NCBI GenBank assembly: GCA_900114405.1
Contig: FOSY01000023.1
Span: 1-33,365 of the forward strand
Reading direction: 5' to 3'
Source: Lachnospiraceae bacterium KH1T2
GTDB lineage: Bacteria; Bacillota; Clostridia; Lachnospirales; Lachnospiraceae
Length of the DNA: 33,365 nucleotides
Part shown: in pieces, positions 8,509 through 15,973 of the stretch
Layout: every line of letters starts with the position of its first letter
Numbering within the stretch: the stretch's first letter is position 1
Notes under the pieces: model-generated
What the model saw: the letters and a program-made list of their open reading frames with translations, nothing else
Told to the model about the DNA's origin: nothing
The model's database searches: none
Position numbers and translations under genes: made by a program

Positions 8509-9492
8509 ATGAATAATACAAATAAAGAACTTTTTAAAGGCAGAATATCTGCGATACACAAGAACAATTATACAATTAGATTCGACGGAAAGGATATCCC
8601 TGCCAGACTCAAAGGGAGCTTTTATGACTTAATGACAGATCGGTTTCCTGTTGTGGGTGATTATGTTTCTTTTGAGTACAACCCAATCGGAGATTCTTTG
8701 ATTGTATCAGTGCTTGAGCGTTCTAGCCTTTTACAGAGGCCTGATCAGGCGAAGACCGGAGTTATGCAGTACATGGTAGCTAACGTGGATTATACCTTTA
8801 TTGTGACGGCGCTTAATGAAGACTATAGCTATAATCGAATAGCTCGATATGTGAGTGTTGTTCTTCAGGGGCATTCTATTCCGGTGGTGGTTTTGACAAA
8901 AGCAGATCTATGCAGTAACTACGGCAGATATATAAGAGAGGTGGAGAGTATATCTGATAAGGTTAGAGTTCATGCAATTTCAGCGCTCTATGGGATAGGA
9001 GTCGATGAACTACAGGAATATATGAGACCAGGTATTACTATCTGCCTAATGGGATCTTCCGGGGCCGGAAAGTCAACACTTTTAAATGCTTTTGCTGGTG
9101 AAGAGATAATGAGAACTTCCAGCGTCAGAGAGTCAGATTCCACAGGGAGACATACCACTACCTACAGACAGCTGATTGAACTTAATAACGGCGTATCCAT
9201 AATTGACACACCAGGCATGAGAGAAATTGGCATGGCAAATACGGAGCTGGGAATTGATAATACCTTTTCGGATATAGCCAAGTTGGAAAAACAATGTAAA
9301 TTTAGTGATTGCCAGCATGACACGGAGCCAGGCTGTGCTGTGAAAGCTGCAATAGAAAGTGGTGATCTTTCTGTGGACAGATACATCCTGTACAAGTCAC
9401 TTAGCTCTGAGAATACGAAGAATTACGCTAAGAAAAAAGAAATATCAAAATGGGCTAAGGCTGCAAAGAAAATAAAAAGAGATAGTTTTTGA
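8509..9492 (+). CDS. rsgA: RsgA-family ribosome small-subunit GTPase
   Basis: This is a circularly permuted GTPase of 327 residues. An N-terminal OB fold (about 5-75) is followed by G4 TKAD (130-133), then G1 GSSGAGKST (182-190), the G2 threonines in TGRHTTT (212-218) and G3 DTPG (233-236). It ends in a zinc finger with ligands C263, C268, H270 and C276. RsgA checks late maturation of the 30S subunit. The setting, alone between a TetR gene and a PAP2 gene, suggests an accessory paralogue rather than the housekeeping copy, which in Firmicutes usually sits with rpe and the prkC/prpC genes. Ribosome site GGATGGAG lies before the ATG. The family is certain; paralogue status is inference. Confidence 0.92.
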   Translation: MNNTNKELFKGRISAIHKNNYTIRFDGKDIPARLKGSFYDLMTDRFPVVGDYVSFEYNPIGDSLIVSVLERSSLLQRPDQAKTGVMQYMVANVDYTFIVTALNEDYSYNRIARYVSVVLQGHSIPVVVLTKADLCSNYGRYIREVESISDKVRVHAISALYGIGVDELQEYMRPGITICLMGSSGAGKSTLLNAFAGEEIMRTSSVRESDSTGRHTTTYRQLIELNNGVSIIDTPGMREIGMANTELGIDNTFSDIAKLEKQCKFSDCQHDTEPGCAVKAAIESGDLSVDRYILYKSLSSENTKNYAKKKEISKWAKAAKKIKRDSF

Positions 9493-9503
9493 TATTATAA
9501 AGG

Positions 9504-9569
9504 AATTTCAGCGCGGAGGCGGGGATGGGTGAAATTAATAATCTGCTGATTTGTGACATCGCACAAATC
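9504..9569. repeat. Two adjacent inverted repeats after rsgA
   Basis: AATTTCA (9504-9510) and TGAAATT (9530-9536) are exact complements around a GC-rich loop that begins GCGCGGA, a motif shared with the hairpin modules at 14885 and 17472. A second hairpin pairs GATTTGTG (9548-9555) with CACAAATC (9562-9569). There is no T-run, so these are not typical terminators. The rest of 9493-9695 holds no supportable gene. Confidence 0.45.
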
Positions 9570-9695
9570 CAGTATTCATGCGGATGACACGAAGCGTATC
9601 GCCCATGTGACGGCGGGATTCTTTCTGTTTTTCATATCCTTTGATACTTTGAAATCAATCGGAAGGAAATTTTTCAAAGGAAAGGAATTAGAAAA

Positions 9696-10352
9696 ATGAG
9701 AAACAGAAAAACTTGCTTTTTGACAGGGGGCACTTTTATAGCATTGTTTGCATTATTAACCTTGCTTATTATGACAATTGATGTTCAGCCGGTCGGGCAA
9801 AATGGAACAGATATCGGATTTGCTGGATTTAACGTGGGCTTCCATGAGATGACGAGAGTTAACATGACACTTTATACCATCACAGACTGGCTTGGGCTGG
9901 TACCGATATTTATCTGCATGATATTTGGAAGCGTTGGCTTTATACAGCTGATTAAGAGAAAGAGCCTGTTTAAGGTGGATAAGGATATTATCATTCTCGG
10001 AATCTACTACATTATTGTCATCATGGCTTACCTTATTTTTGAGATGATACCAATCAACTATAGGCCTATTCCTATAGAAGGGGTTATGGAGGCATCGTAT
10101 CCATCTTCTACAACGCTGCTGGTACTTAGTGTGATGCCGACACTGGTGGAACAGGCTGGCAGAAGGCTAAGTGATGATCTGATAAAGAAACTGATCACTA
10201 TTTTTGCAGTATTGTTTTCGCTATTTATGGTAATAGGAAGACTTATTTCAGGAGTCCACTGGTTTACGGATATCGTGGGCTCGGTACTATTAAGCATCGG
10301 CTTGTATTATCTGTATAAGGGGTGTGTTTTATCCTGCAGCAAAGAGGCTTAA
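9696..10352 (+). CDS. PAP2-superfamily integral membrane phosphatase-like protein
   Basis: The 218-residue protein has about six membrane segments and the layout of PAP2 lipid phosphatases, which remove phosphate from lipid pyrophosphates or phosphatidate at the membrane face. Motif 1 is represented by RP at 123-124. Motif 3 is intact as R182-x5-H188-x3-D192 (GRLISGVHWFTD), which supplies the nucleophilic histidine. Motif 2, normally PSGH, reads PSST (136-139), so the usual acid histidine is absent. It may be a subfamily with altered chemistry or one that no longer hydrolyses phosphate. A ribosome site AAAGGAA lies before the ATG. The gene is followed closely by a membrane-tethered XRE regulator, with which it is probably co-transcribed. 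Confidence 0.82.
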   Translation: MRNRKTCFLTGGTFIALFALLTLLIMTIDVQPVGQNGTDIGFAGFNVGFHEMTRVNMTLYTITDWLGLVPIFICMIFGSVGFIQLIKRKSLFKVDKDIIILGIYYIIVIMAYLIFEMIPINYRPIPIEGVMEASYPSSTTLLVLSVMPTLVEQAGRRLSDDLIKKLITIFAVLFSLFMVIGRLISGVHWFTDIVGSVLLSIGLYYLYKGCVLSCSKEA

Positions 10353-10367
10353 GAGAGGATGACAGAT

Positions 10368-10979
10368 ATGGAGTTTGGCGAAAAACTATTGGGACTTAGA
10401 AATAGCAAAGGGATGACCCAGGAGGAGCTGGCAGAAGCTTTGTTCGTTTCAAGGACAGCGATTTCGAAATGGGAATCGGGCAGAGGTTATCCAAGCATTG
10501 ATTCGCTAAAAGAGATTTCAAAGTTCTTTTCCGTATCCATAGATGAGCTTCTTTCCAGTGAAAAACTGGTGACTATTGCTGAAAAAGAAAACAGGGCAAA
10601 TATTCGAAAGATCCTGGATTATCTTCTTGGGCTAAATGACCTGCTGGCGTGTGGGCTGATATTACTTCCGCTTTTCCCGCACCCGGTAGAAAAGATGGTT
10701 TACGCAGTGAGTCTTATTGAATACAGCGATGTTTCAGCTACCATAAGGCTAATTTACTGGATATTGTTTGCATCCCTTGTGGCAACCGGAGTTGTAATAG
10801 TGGTTTTAAACCATTTTAAGTTTGAAAAAGCAAAAAGGGTAATGATCACATTATCCATGGGAATCAGTATAGTAACAGTGCTTGTGCTTGCTATCACCAG
10901 GGCAGCGTATGCTACATCTGTAGCCTTTATTTTGATGACCATAAAAGGATTATTGCTACTTAAACGAGAGAAAACATGA
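10368..10979 (+). CDS. XRE-family regulator with C-terminal membrane domain
   Basis: An N-terminal Cro/CI-type helix-turn-helix (about 5-60, with MTQEELAEAL and RTAISKWESG) is joined to a C-terminal region with about three hydrophobic segments (about 75-200). It is therefore likely a membrane-attached regulator, a common design in Firmicutes. GAGAGG at 10353-10358 directly abuts an ATG at 10359 but has a 9-base spacing to the in-frame ATG at 10368, so I chose the latter. The gene follows PAP2 by a few bases. Its stop overlaps the ATG at 10976, but a better-placed start for the next gene is at 11003. It probably senses membrane or envelope state and may control the PAP2 neighbour. Confidence 0.85.
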   Translation: MEFGEKLLGLRNSKGMTQEELAEALFVSRTAISKWESGRGYPSIDSLKEISKFFSVSIDELLSSEKLVTIAEKENRANIRKILDYLLGLNDLLACGLILLPLFPHPVEKMVYAVSLIEYSDVSATIRLIYWILFASLVATGVVIVVLNHFKFEKAKRVMITLSMGISIVTVLVLAITRAAYATSVAFILMTIKGLLLLKREKT

Positions 10980-11002
10980 ATTATATGAGGAGATTATTAG
11001 AG

Positions 11003-11632
11003 ATGAATTCAAATGATTATACAATACGACCTGAGAAAAAAGAAGAATACAGAGAAGTTGAAAACCTTGTAAGGGAGTCCTTCTGGAACGTCTATCGACC
11101 GGGATGCAGTGAGCATTATGTGATACATGTCCTTAGGGATGATCCTGCTTTTATAAAAGAGCTTGATTTTGTCATGGAAAAGGATGGGAAACTTATCGGT
11201 CAGAACATATTTATGAAAACTACCATTGAGGCAGATGATGGAAAGACTATCGACGTTCTTACAATGGGACCGATCGGTATTACTCCTGAGCTTAAAAGAA
11301 AAGGATATGGCAAGGCAATCCTGGACTACTCTCTTGAAAAGGCTGCAGAAATGGGCTTTGGAGCGGTGCTTTTTGAAGGGAATATTGGTTTCTATGGACA
11401 CAGCGGCTTTGACTATGCCAGCAAGTTCGGAATCAGATACCATGACCTTCCGGAAGATGCTGATTCTTCATTCTTCCTGTGCAAGGAGCTGATTCCTGGA
11501 TATCTTGATGGGATCACCGGTGTGTACCAGACTCCAAAGGGCTACTATGTTGAAGATGCTGATGTTGAAGAGTTTGATAAGAACTTTCCGCCAAAAGAAA
11601 AGCTTAAGCTGCCCGGACAGATTTTTGAGTAA
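11003..11632 (+). CDS. GNAT-family N-acetyltransferase
   Basis: The protein of about 209 residues has the GNAT fold: an N-terminal strand with TIRPEKKEEYREVENLV, the acetyl-CoA loop in LKRKGYGKAILDYSLEKA, and the GFYGHSGF strand-helix near the end. It should transfer an acetyl group from acetyl-CoA to an amine. The substrate cannot be read from sequence. The C-terminal half extends past the standard fold (YLDGITGVYQTP onward), as in a Firmicute GNAT subgroup with an added lobe. The start at 11003 is chosen because GAGGAGA (10987-10993) is correctly spaced from it; the upstream ATG at 10976 overlaps the preceding stop and lacks a ribosome site of its own. Confidence 0.88.
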   Translation: MNSNDYTIRPEKKEEYREVENLVRESFWNVYRPGCSEHYVIHVLRDDPAFIKELDFVMEKDGKLIGQNIFMKTTIEADDGKTIDVLTMGPIGITPELKRKGYGKAILDYSLEKAAEMGFGAVLFEGNIGFYGHSGFDYASKFGIRYHDLPEDADSSFFLCKELIPGYLDGITGVYQTPKGYYVEDADVEEFDKNFPPKEKLKLPGQIFE

Positions 11633-11653
11633 ACTATAAGGAAGATATTGATT

Positions 11654-11778
11654 ATGAGGGCTAATATATATTTTAAGAATTATACTGACAGTGATTATGA
11701 GGCCTTGTGCTTTTTTCCAATATGGAATTCTATGAGAGGCTTGGCTTCAGGAAGAAACATCATTATTCATTTTTCTGA
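11654..11778 (+). pseudogene. GNAT acetyltransferase with internal deletion
   Basis: The ATG at 11654 opens a typical GNAT N-terminus (IYFKNYTDSDYEALC). About 70 bases later a different frame reads MEFYERLGFRKKHHYSFF and stops at 11776-11778, a typical GNAT C-terminus. The two ends of one gene are thus present in frames that differ by one step, and the roughly 100 central residues are gone. The deletion or frame junction lies near 11700-11720. It sits between two intact GNAT genes. Confidence 0.6.
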
Positions 11779-11804
11779 AAAAAAGATGGCAAGTAAGGAG
11801 ATAC

Positions 11805-12293
11805 ATGATAAAAATAGAGACAGAAAGGCTGCTCCTGCATCCGATATCAGATGAGGAAATGCAGAAGATTATAGATGACGAGAAAAATCCGGAAATGCAG
11901 AAGGCATATTCAGAGATGCTTCAAGGATGCCTTGATAACCCGGAAGACAGAGTATGGTATGCAACCTGGAACATGGAACTTAAGGAACAGCCTAAAACTA
12001 TCGTGGGAGACCTTTGCTTCAAGGGAATCACAGATGACGGAATGGTAGAAATAGGCTATGGTCTTAAGGAAGGTTACTGTGGGAATGGATATATGACTGA
12101 GGCAGTAAGGGCTATAACTGAATGGGCATTATCCCAGAACAAAGTATCACGAGTCGAGGCGGAAACTGATCCGGACAATCTGCCATCAAAGAGGATACTG
12201 GCTAATGTTGGATTTGTTCCAACCGGTGAAGTGGGGGAGGAAGGACCAAGATTCGTCTTAGAGAAGAAAATAACCGTGTGTGGAAAAGAATGA
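11805..12293 (+). CDS. RimJ/RimL-type GNAT N-acetyltransferase
   Basis: The 162-residue protein begins IKIETERLLLHPISDEE, the signature opening of the RimJ/RimL branch. It has the acetyl-CoA loop in GLKEGYCGNGYMTEAV, followed by WALSQNKVSRVEAETDPDN and SKRILANVGF. Members acetylate ribosomal protein N-termini, amino acids or antibiotics; which applies here is not visible. GGAG of AAGTAAGGAG lies five bases before the ATG, a good ribosome site. The gene begins 26 bases after the GNAT remnant and is followed by a long stem-loop. Confidence 0.9.
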   Translation: MIKIETERLLLHPISDEEMQKIIDDEKNPEMQKAYSEMLQGCLDNPEDRVWYATWNMELKEQPKTIVGDLCFKGITDDGMVEIGYGLKEGYCGNGYMTEAVRAITEWALSQNKVSRVEAETDPDNLPSKRILANVGFVPTGEVGEEGPRFVLEKKITVCGKE

Positions 12294-12351
12294 GCGGATT
12301 GTTAAGGAATATGTTGATGGGAAAACTATTTTTGACTTAATCCTAGTATAA

Positions 12352-12445
12352 CTGTTTTTAATAACCTGGACTAAACACTAACGATGCAAACTCTCATCAG
12401 CAAAGAATTTACATCGTTAGTATAAGTCCAGCTAATTAAAAACAG
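12352..12445. repeat. Long imperfect inverted repeat (39/38-base arms)
   Basis: The left arm (12352-12390) and right arm (12408-12445) are near-perfect reverse complements. Shared blocks include CTGTTTTTAAT, CTGGACT and ACTAACGATG, and the loop is 17 bases. It lies between a GNAT gene and the yjdF leader. The outer end could terminate transcription in either direction, but the arm is far longer than a terminator needs. It may be a small non-autonomous element or a structured RNA. Confidence 0.7.
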
Positions 12446-12504
12446 CAATACCAGAAGGGACTTCAGTAGAACAATTTTTGCTGCAGGTACGTACAATGGC
12501 GAAA

Positions 12505-12610
12505 GCGTTTATTATGAAAAAAGAGCCTCGCAGAGCTCTGCGTGTACGCAGAGAGCTCTATGAGGCGAAAAGTACACGGAGACGAAGGCGACGTGAGAAC
12601 AGAAAAATGT
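12505..12610 (+). ncRNA. Probable yjdF riboswitch
   Basis: Immediately before yjdF is a strongly structured region. GCCTC near 12525 pairs with GAGGC near 12562, enclosing GAGCTCTGCG-TGTA-CGCAGAGAGCTC. A purine-rich conserved-looking segment (AGTACACGGAGACGAAGG) follows, up to the presumed translation start. The yjdF RNA motif sits exactly here in Firmicutes and binds azaaromatic compounds, controlling translation of yjdF. The call rests on position and fold; I could not align it to the family model. Confidence 0.6.
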
Positions 12611-12619
12611 CAGGGACGG

Positions 12620-13015
12620 TTGACGGTATATTTTGAGGATCCGTTCTGGGTAGGAGTATTTGAGAGAATTGAAAATGGGAAGATATCGGCAGCGAAGGTG
12701 ACATTCGGTGCTGAACCAAAAGACTATGAAGTACAGGAATATATTATCAAATATTATTATCGTCTGCAGTTCAGTCCGGCTATTACAACCGATGTAAAGG
12801 ATGCGAAGAAAAATCCGAAAAGGGCACAGCGTGATGCGAAAAAACAGACCATGGAAACCGGCATAGGAACGAAATCCCAGCAGGCTCTTAAGTTGCAGCA
12901 GGAGCAAAATAAGCTGGCGAGAAAAGAACGAAGCAAGAAGGAACGGGAAGAGGAAAGCGACAGACTGTTTGAGATGAAACAGCAGAAGAAAAAGGAAAAG
13001 CATAAGGGGCATTAG
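12620..13015 (+). CDS. yjdF: YjdF family protein (DUF2992)
   Basis: The N-terminus (TVYFEDPFWVGVFER, then FGAEPKDYEVQEYI) and the lysine- and glutamine-rich tail (KSQQALKLQQEQNK, ending KKKEKHKGH) are characteristic of YjdF. The biochemical role of YjdF is unknown, although its riboswitch responds to azaaromatic compounds, suggesting a detoxification role. The frame is open upstream to 12542, but that part encodes the leader RNA. Comparison with other YjdF proteins, which begin a few residues before LTVYF, points to the TTG at 12620 with AGGGA at 12612-12616. A GTG at 12593 is an alternative. The tail beyond about residue 60 is highly charged and probably helical. Confidence 0.85.
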   Translation: MTVYFEDPFWVGVFERIENGKISAAKVTFGAEPKDYEVQEYIIKYYYRLQFSPAITTDVKDAKKNPKRAQRDAKKQTMETGIGTKSQQALKLQQEQNKLARKERSKKEREEESDRLFEMKQQKKKEKHKGH

Positions 13016-13122
13016 ACGAGGAGAAAGACGATGAAAGTTGCATAGTTGTAATCGAAGGCAATCAGATAGAGATAACGGAGTAGAATCAGAGTTTGCAAGG
13101 GGCAACGGAAGGAATATTTCGA

Positions 13123-13251
13123 ATGAGTGGGATTATCTTATACAAATCAAAATACGGGGCGACCAGAAAGTATGCGGAGTGGCTTTCGGAAAGAACCTAT
13201 ATTATAGATAGTTTCTGTAGTTTTGACGAAAGTGACGGAAGTAAAGATTAA
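13123..13251 (+). pseudogene. Flavodoxin N-terminal remnant
   Basis: The ATG at 13123, preceded by GGAAGGA, opens a 42-residue frame. Its first 24 residues (MSGIILYKSKYGATRKYAEW and on) match the first strand, FMN phosphate loop and first helix of flavodoxins. It then runs into unrelated sequence and stops at 13249-13251. Flavodoxins are about 150 residues, so about three quarters is missing. The stop overlaps the next gene's ATG (TAATG). Confidence 0.6.
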
Positions 13252-13742
13252 TGCGTGAAGAAAGTAAGAGGAAAAAGGATATTCATATTCTACTTGCAGA
13301 TATGAAATATATTGATAGCTGCATAGAAATATTGCAAAATTCTGATTTGGGAAGAGCGTATTTCAGCGATTATGAAAAGGCAGCTAATATGCTTACATAT
13401 GCAGTGGGACAAGAAAACATATATGTTGCATTGGATGAAAATGAGAAATGCCTGGGGTTTATTTACTACATGACAAATGGTGTTTTTGGAAGCTACCCTT
13501 ATCTCCATATTGTTGCAGTAAAGGAAGAATACAGAAGTTGTGGTATCGGTAAACAGCTGATGAAGTTTTTTGAGGATAATGCTTCCGATTCTTCTTCGGC
13601 AAAATATTTTTTAACTGTAGATGATTTTAACCCGGGAGCGAAGAAATTATATGAAAATCTGGGGTATAAGTGTGTCGGAGAACTACCTGATTTTTATAAA
13701 AAGGGGATAAACTGCTATCTGATGATGAAAAGAAGAGGGTAA
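13251..13742 (+). CDS. GNAT-family N-acetyltransferase
   Basis: The 163-residue protein has the acetyl-CoA loop VKEEYRSCGIGKQLMKFFED around 88-107 and the late GNAT motif NPGAKKLYENLGYKCVGELPDFYKKG. This combination is typical of single-domain GNATs that acetylate small amines or protein N-termini. The substrate is unknown. The start overlaps the stop of the flavodoxin remnant, and the upstream GGAAG is a weak ribosome site, so translation may depend on coupling. A CatA-like gene begins four bases after the stop, suggesting a two-gene acetyltransferase unit. Confidence 0.88.
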   Translation: MREESKRKKDIHILLADMKYIDSCIEILQNSDLGRAYFSDYEKAANMLTYAVGQENIYVALDENEKCLGFIYYMTNGVFGSYPYLHIVAVKEEYRSCGIGKQLMKFFEDNASDSSSAKYFLTVDDFNPGAKKLYENLGYKCVGELPDFYKKGINCYLMMKRRG

Positions 13743-13746
13743 AGAT

Positions 13747-14418
13747 ATGAACTATAGAGTTATTGATGAAGAAACCTATTACAGGAAGGGGGTATTCCGG
13801 CATTTTACGGAGGATTGCAAGTGCTCGACTTCTATGACGGCAAGGGTTGATGTGACGGAGCTTGTTAAGTGCTCGAAGGAGAGTAACACGAAGTTCTATG
13901 TCAATTTCCTATATATCCTTTCCATGGTATTGAATTCCCGGGATGATTACAAAATGGGGTATCTCTGGCAGACTGAGGAACTGATCTGTTATGACAGGAT
14001 TAACCCTACGCAGTATATTTTTCATGAGGATACCGAGACCTGTACGCCGGTATATACAAGTTATGATCCGGATTATGCCGCATTCTACAAAAATGCTGTC
14101 TCTGACATAGAGAAGGCAAAACAAACGAGGGAGTATGGCCTTGATATGGAAAAGCATCCGAACTGGTTTGATGCTTCCTACATTTCATGGCTGTCCTATG
14201 ATTCCCTGAATATTGAACTGCCAGATGGATTCCTCTATTTTCTGCCGATCATCAACTGGGGGAAATACCGTGAGGAAAACGGGAGACTTTTGATGCCAGT
14301 GTCGGTTCGTATGAATCATGCGATAGCGGATGGGTATCTGATTGCGAATGTATTCCGCCTGCTTGAAAAAGAGATGGCTGCGTTTTGCAATGGTAAAGTG
14401 AAGGATGAACAGATATGA
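13747..14418 (+). CDS. Chloramphenicol acetyltransferase-like (CatA family)
   Basis: The 223-residue protein matches the CatA fold: FYVNFLYILSMVLNS near the start, YISWLSYDSLNIELP in the middle and the active-site block MPVSVRMNHAIADGYL. The catalytic histidine H191 and structural aspartate D195 keep the H-x3-D-G spacing, but the first histidine of the usual HH pair is asparagine (N190). CatA trimers acetylate chloramphenicol; many chromosomal homologues have unknown substrates, so resistance should not be assumed. It starts four bases after a GNAT gene, and its last codons overlap the next small gene by ATGA. Confidence 0.85.
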   Translation: MNYRVIDEETYYRKGVFRHFTEDCKCSTSMTARVDVTELVKCSKESNTKFYVNFLYILSMVLNSRDDYKMGYLWQTEELICYDRINPTQYIFHEDTETCTPVYTSYDPDYAAFYKNAVSDIEKAKQTREYGLDMEKHPNWFDASYISWLSYDSLNIELPDGFLYFLPIINWGKYREENGRLLMPVSVRMNHAIADGYLIANVFRLLEKEMAAFCNGKVKDEQI

Positions 14419-14621
14419 GTAAATACGAACATCTTTGGAAATGGATCCGGGATAATGGAACGGACAGCTTCAAGCTCACATATGCTGAGATTGAAGAAAT
14501 TACAGGGTTTCCGATCGACCATTCTTTTCTCAAATACAAGAAGGAATTGTTGGAATATGGCTTCTGTGTCGGAAATATCTCAATGAAGGAAGAGACGGTC
14601 ATGTTCCAAAGAGTTAAGTGA
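14415..14621 (+). CDS. Small conserved-looking protein, unknown function
   Basis: This 68-residue protein starts at an ATGA overlap with the CatA-like gene, which argues for translation. It reads as a compact helical domain: an aromatic N-terminus (YEHLWKWIRDNG), a TYAEIEEITGFPIDHSFLKYK segment resembling a small winged-helix or DUF7662-like motif, and a beta-like end with VMFQRV. I recall similar short proteins in Clostridia but cannot name a function. Its stop overlaps the ATG of a truncated phosphatidyltransferase remnant (TGATG). Confidence 0.7.
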   Translation: MSKYEHLWKWIRDNGTDSFKLTYAEIEEITGFPIDHSFLKYKKELLEYGFCVGNISMKEETVMFQRVK

Positions 14622-14803
14622 TGGCAAATATAATAACAGGCTTTAGGGTACTGATCAGTATTGCACTACTGTTCTGTCCGGTGTTTTCGCCGGTATTCTA
14701 TATACTATATTTGACTGGCGGCTTATCAGATATGATAGACGGAACTATTGCCCGAAAAATGAATACTGTCACCGAGTTTGGAGCGACTTTTGCGGCAGTT
14801 TAG
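14621..14803 (+). pseudogene. CDP-alcohol phosphatidyltransferase, truncated
   Basis: The 60-residue frame has two hydrophobic stretches and then DMIDGTIARKMNTVTEFGAT, the first part of the CDP-alcohol phosphotransferase motif D-x2-DG-x2-AR-x8-G-x3-D-x3-D. The reading frame stops just where the last two metal-binding aspartates should appear. The normal protein is about 180 residues, so this fragment cannot be active. The sequence after the stop (14804-14884) shows no continuation. It probably marks the edge of an old deletion or insertion. Confidence 0.7.
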
Positions 14804-14884
14804 GAAGGGCACTTTATCAGGACAGATCCGGACATAAAATGACAGGATATTAACTTCCTAAACAGGTATACTGATCATACAAGG

Positions 14885-14944
14885 GCGCTGGATGTCCGGG
14901 GGACATCCGTTTAGCGCGGACTGGAACGAAGTGGAGACGGGAGG
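14885..14944 (+). repeat. Intercistronic hairpin module, copy 1
   Basis: The outer stem GCGCT (14885-14889) / AGCGC (14913-14917) encloses the inner stem GGATGTCC (14890-14897) / GGACATCC (14901-14908) with a GGG loop. A tail GGACTGGAACGAAGTGGAGA follows, then a GGGAGG ribosome site (14939-14944). The araC start codon lies 35 bases after the outer stem. It is nearly identical in layout to copies 2 and 3. Confidence 0.8.
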
Positions 14945-14952
14945 TTTGAGTG

Positions 14953-15846
14953 ATGGAGTTGATTACCAGCATTCGGAAAGCGATCGATTATATGGAGAAG
15001 CATCTTACCGACAACATCAGTGCGCAGGATGTTGCCGATCAGGTGTATCTTTCACCATTCTTCCTTCAGAAAGGGTTTTCGCTGATAACAGGTTACGGTC
15101 TCGGAGAATATATCCGAAATCGGAGACTGCATAATGCGGCACTTGATCTGAAGGAGACAGAGGATAAGGTGATCGATATCGCACTCCGGTATTGTTATGA
15201 AACTCCAGAGAGTTTCAGCAAGGCTTTCTCGCGTTTCCACGGCGTGACACCCACGCAGGCACGTGAAGGAGCAGATGTAAGGACTTTTCTTCCCTTGTCT
15301 ATCAAAGTACAGGTTCAAGGAGGTATCCAAATGGAATACAAGGTAACAACAATGTTTCAGTTCAAGGTAATCGGATTTCAGAAGGAATTTGATTACGAAA
15401 CCGCTTATCAGGAGATCCCGAAGTTCTGGGATGAGATCTGCGAGAAGTATGCCGCAAATGTTTATGCTGGGAATGAGCCGGCAAGCCCTCAGGAGAAGGC
15501 GATTATAGATTATTGTATCGGAGAATATGGTGTTTGTATCGATGATATCGGTGGAGGTAAGTTCCGATATCTGGTTGCTGGAAAGTACTCCGGCGGAGAT
15601 GTCCCGGAGGGCATGGTAGTCTATGAGTTCCCACGTGGTGACTGGGCGGTGTTTGACTGCATAGGTCCTATCCCTGAGTCACTGCAGAGCCTTAATACCC
15701 GCATATTTAAGGAGTGGCTGCCGGGAAATCCTGACTATGAGCTCTATGGAAACGCTAATGTCGAATGGTATGACTGCGTCAATGGGGAAAAGACCGATAA
15801 GGATTATCACAGCGCGATCTGGATTCCTGTAAAAAAGAAGGCGTAA
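14953..15846 (+). CDS. AraC-family regulator with GyrI-like effector domain
   Basis: The first 110 residues form the double helix-turn-helix DNA-binding domain of AraC/XylS proteins (NISAQDVADQVYLSPFFLQK and the PESFSKAFSRFHGVTP signature). From about residue 125 to 297 there is a GyrI-like effector-binding domain ending YHSAIWIPVKKK, as in Rob or BmrR-type drug sensors. Such proteins activate efflux or detoxification genes on binding hydrophobic cations or other small molecules. The start at 14953 has GGGAGG eight bases upstream, supplied by the tail of the hairpin module. A palindrome cluster with a terminator follows. The inducer and targets are unknown. Confidence 0.9.
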   Translation: MELITSIRKAIDYMEKHLTDNISAQDVADQVYLSPFFLQKGFSLITGYGLGEYIRNRRLHNAALDLKETEDKVIDIALRYCYETPESFSKAFSRFHGVTPTQAREGADVRTFLPLSIKVQVQGGIQMEYKVTTMFQFKVIGFQKEFDYETAYQEIPKFWDEICEKYAANVYAGNEPASPQEKAIIDYCIGEYGVCIDDIGGGKFRYLVAGKYSGGDVPEGMVVYEFPRGDWAVFDCIGPIPESLQSLNTRIFKEWLPGNPDYELYGNANVEWYDCVNGEKTDKDYHSAIWIPVKKKA

Positions 15847-15855
15847 GATTCAAAA

Positions 15856-15960
15856 CCTGTATCCCGGGAAACCGGGGTACAGGAAATATAATTGGCTTAC
15901 GCCAATTACGCTCCGCTTGGGATGCGCACTCGCGCGAGAGGAAATGGTTGCTTCGCAACC
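15856..15960. repeat. Cluster of GC-rich palindromes
   Basis: In order: a 12-bp stem CCTGTATCCCGG (15856-15867) / CCGGGGTACAGG (15872-15883) with a GAAA tetraloop and one G-U pair; AATTGGC-TTAC-GCCAATT (15890-15907); the self-complementary CTCGCGCGAG; and GGTTGC-TTC-GCAACC (15946-15960). Read on the minus strand, the segment after the following terminator stem has CTGCGCCGA, also found in hairpin module copy 3. It looks like a compound REP/BIME-type element. Confidence 0.65.
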
Positions 15961-15973
15961 GCGCTCGGCGCAG

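Noticed and set aside
12494..12634. A 46-codon arginine-rich frame beginning ATGGCGAAAGCG
   Set aside because: It runs through the probable riboswitch and overlaps yjdF in another frame; its basic composition comes from the structured RNA.
12512..13105. A 197-codon minus-strand frame opposite yjdF
   Set aside because: The plus strand is a clear YjdF match; the minus product is a leucine/phenylalanine-rich shadow.
13747..14418. A proven chloramphenicol resistance gene
   Set aside because: The catalytic H-x3-D-G is kept, but the usual HH pair is NH, and many chromosomal CatA-like proteins have other or unknown substrates.
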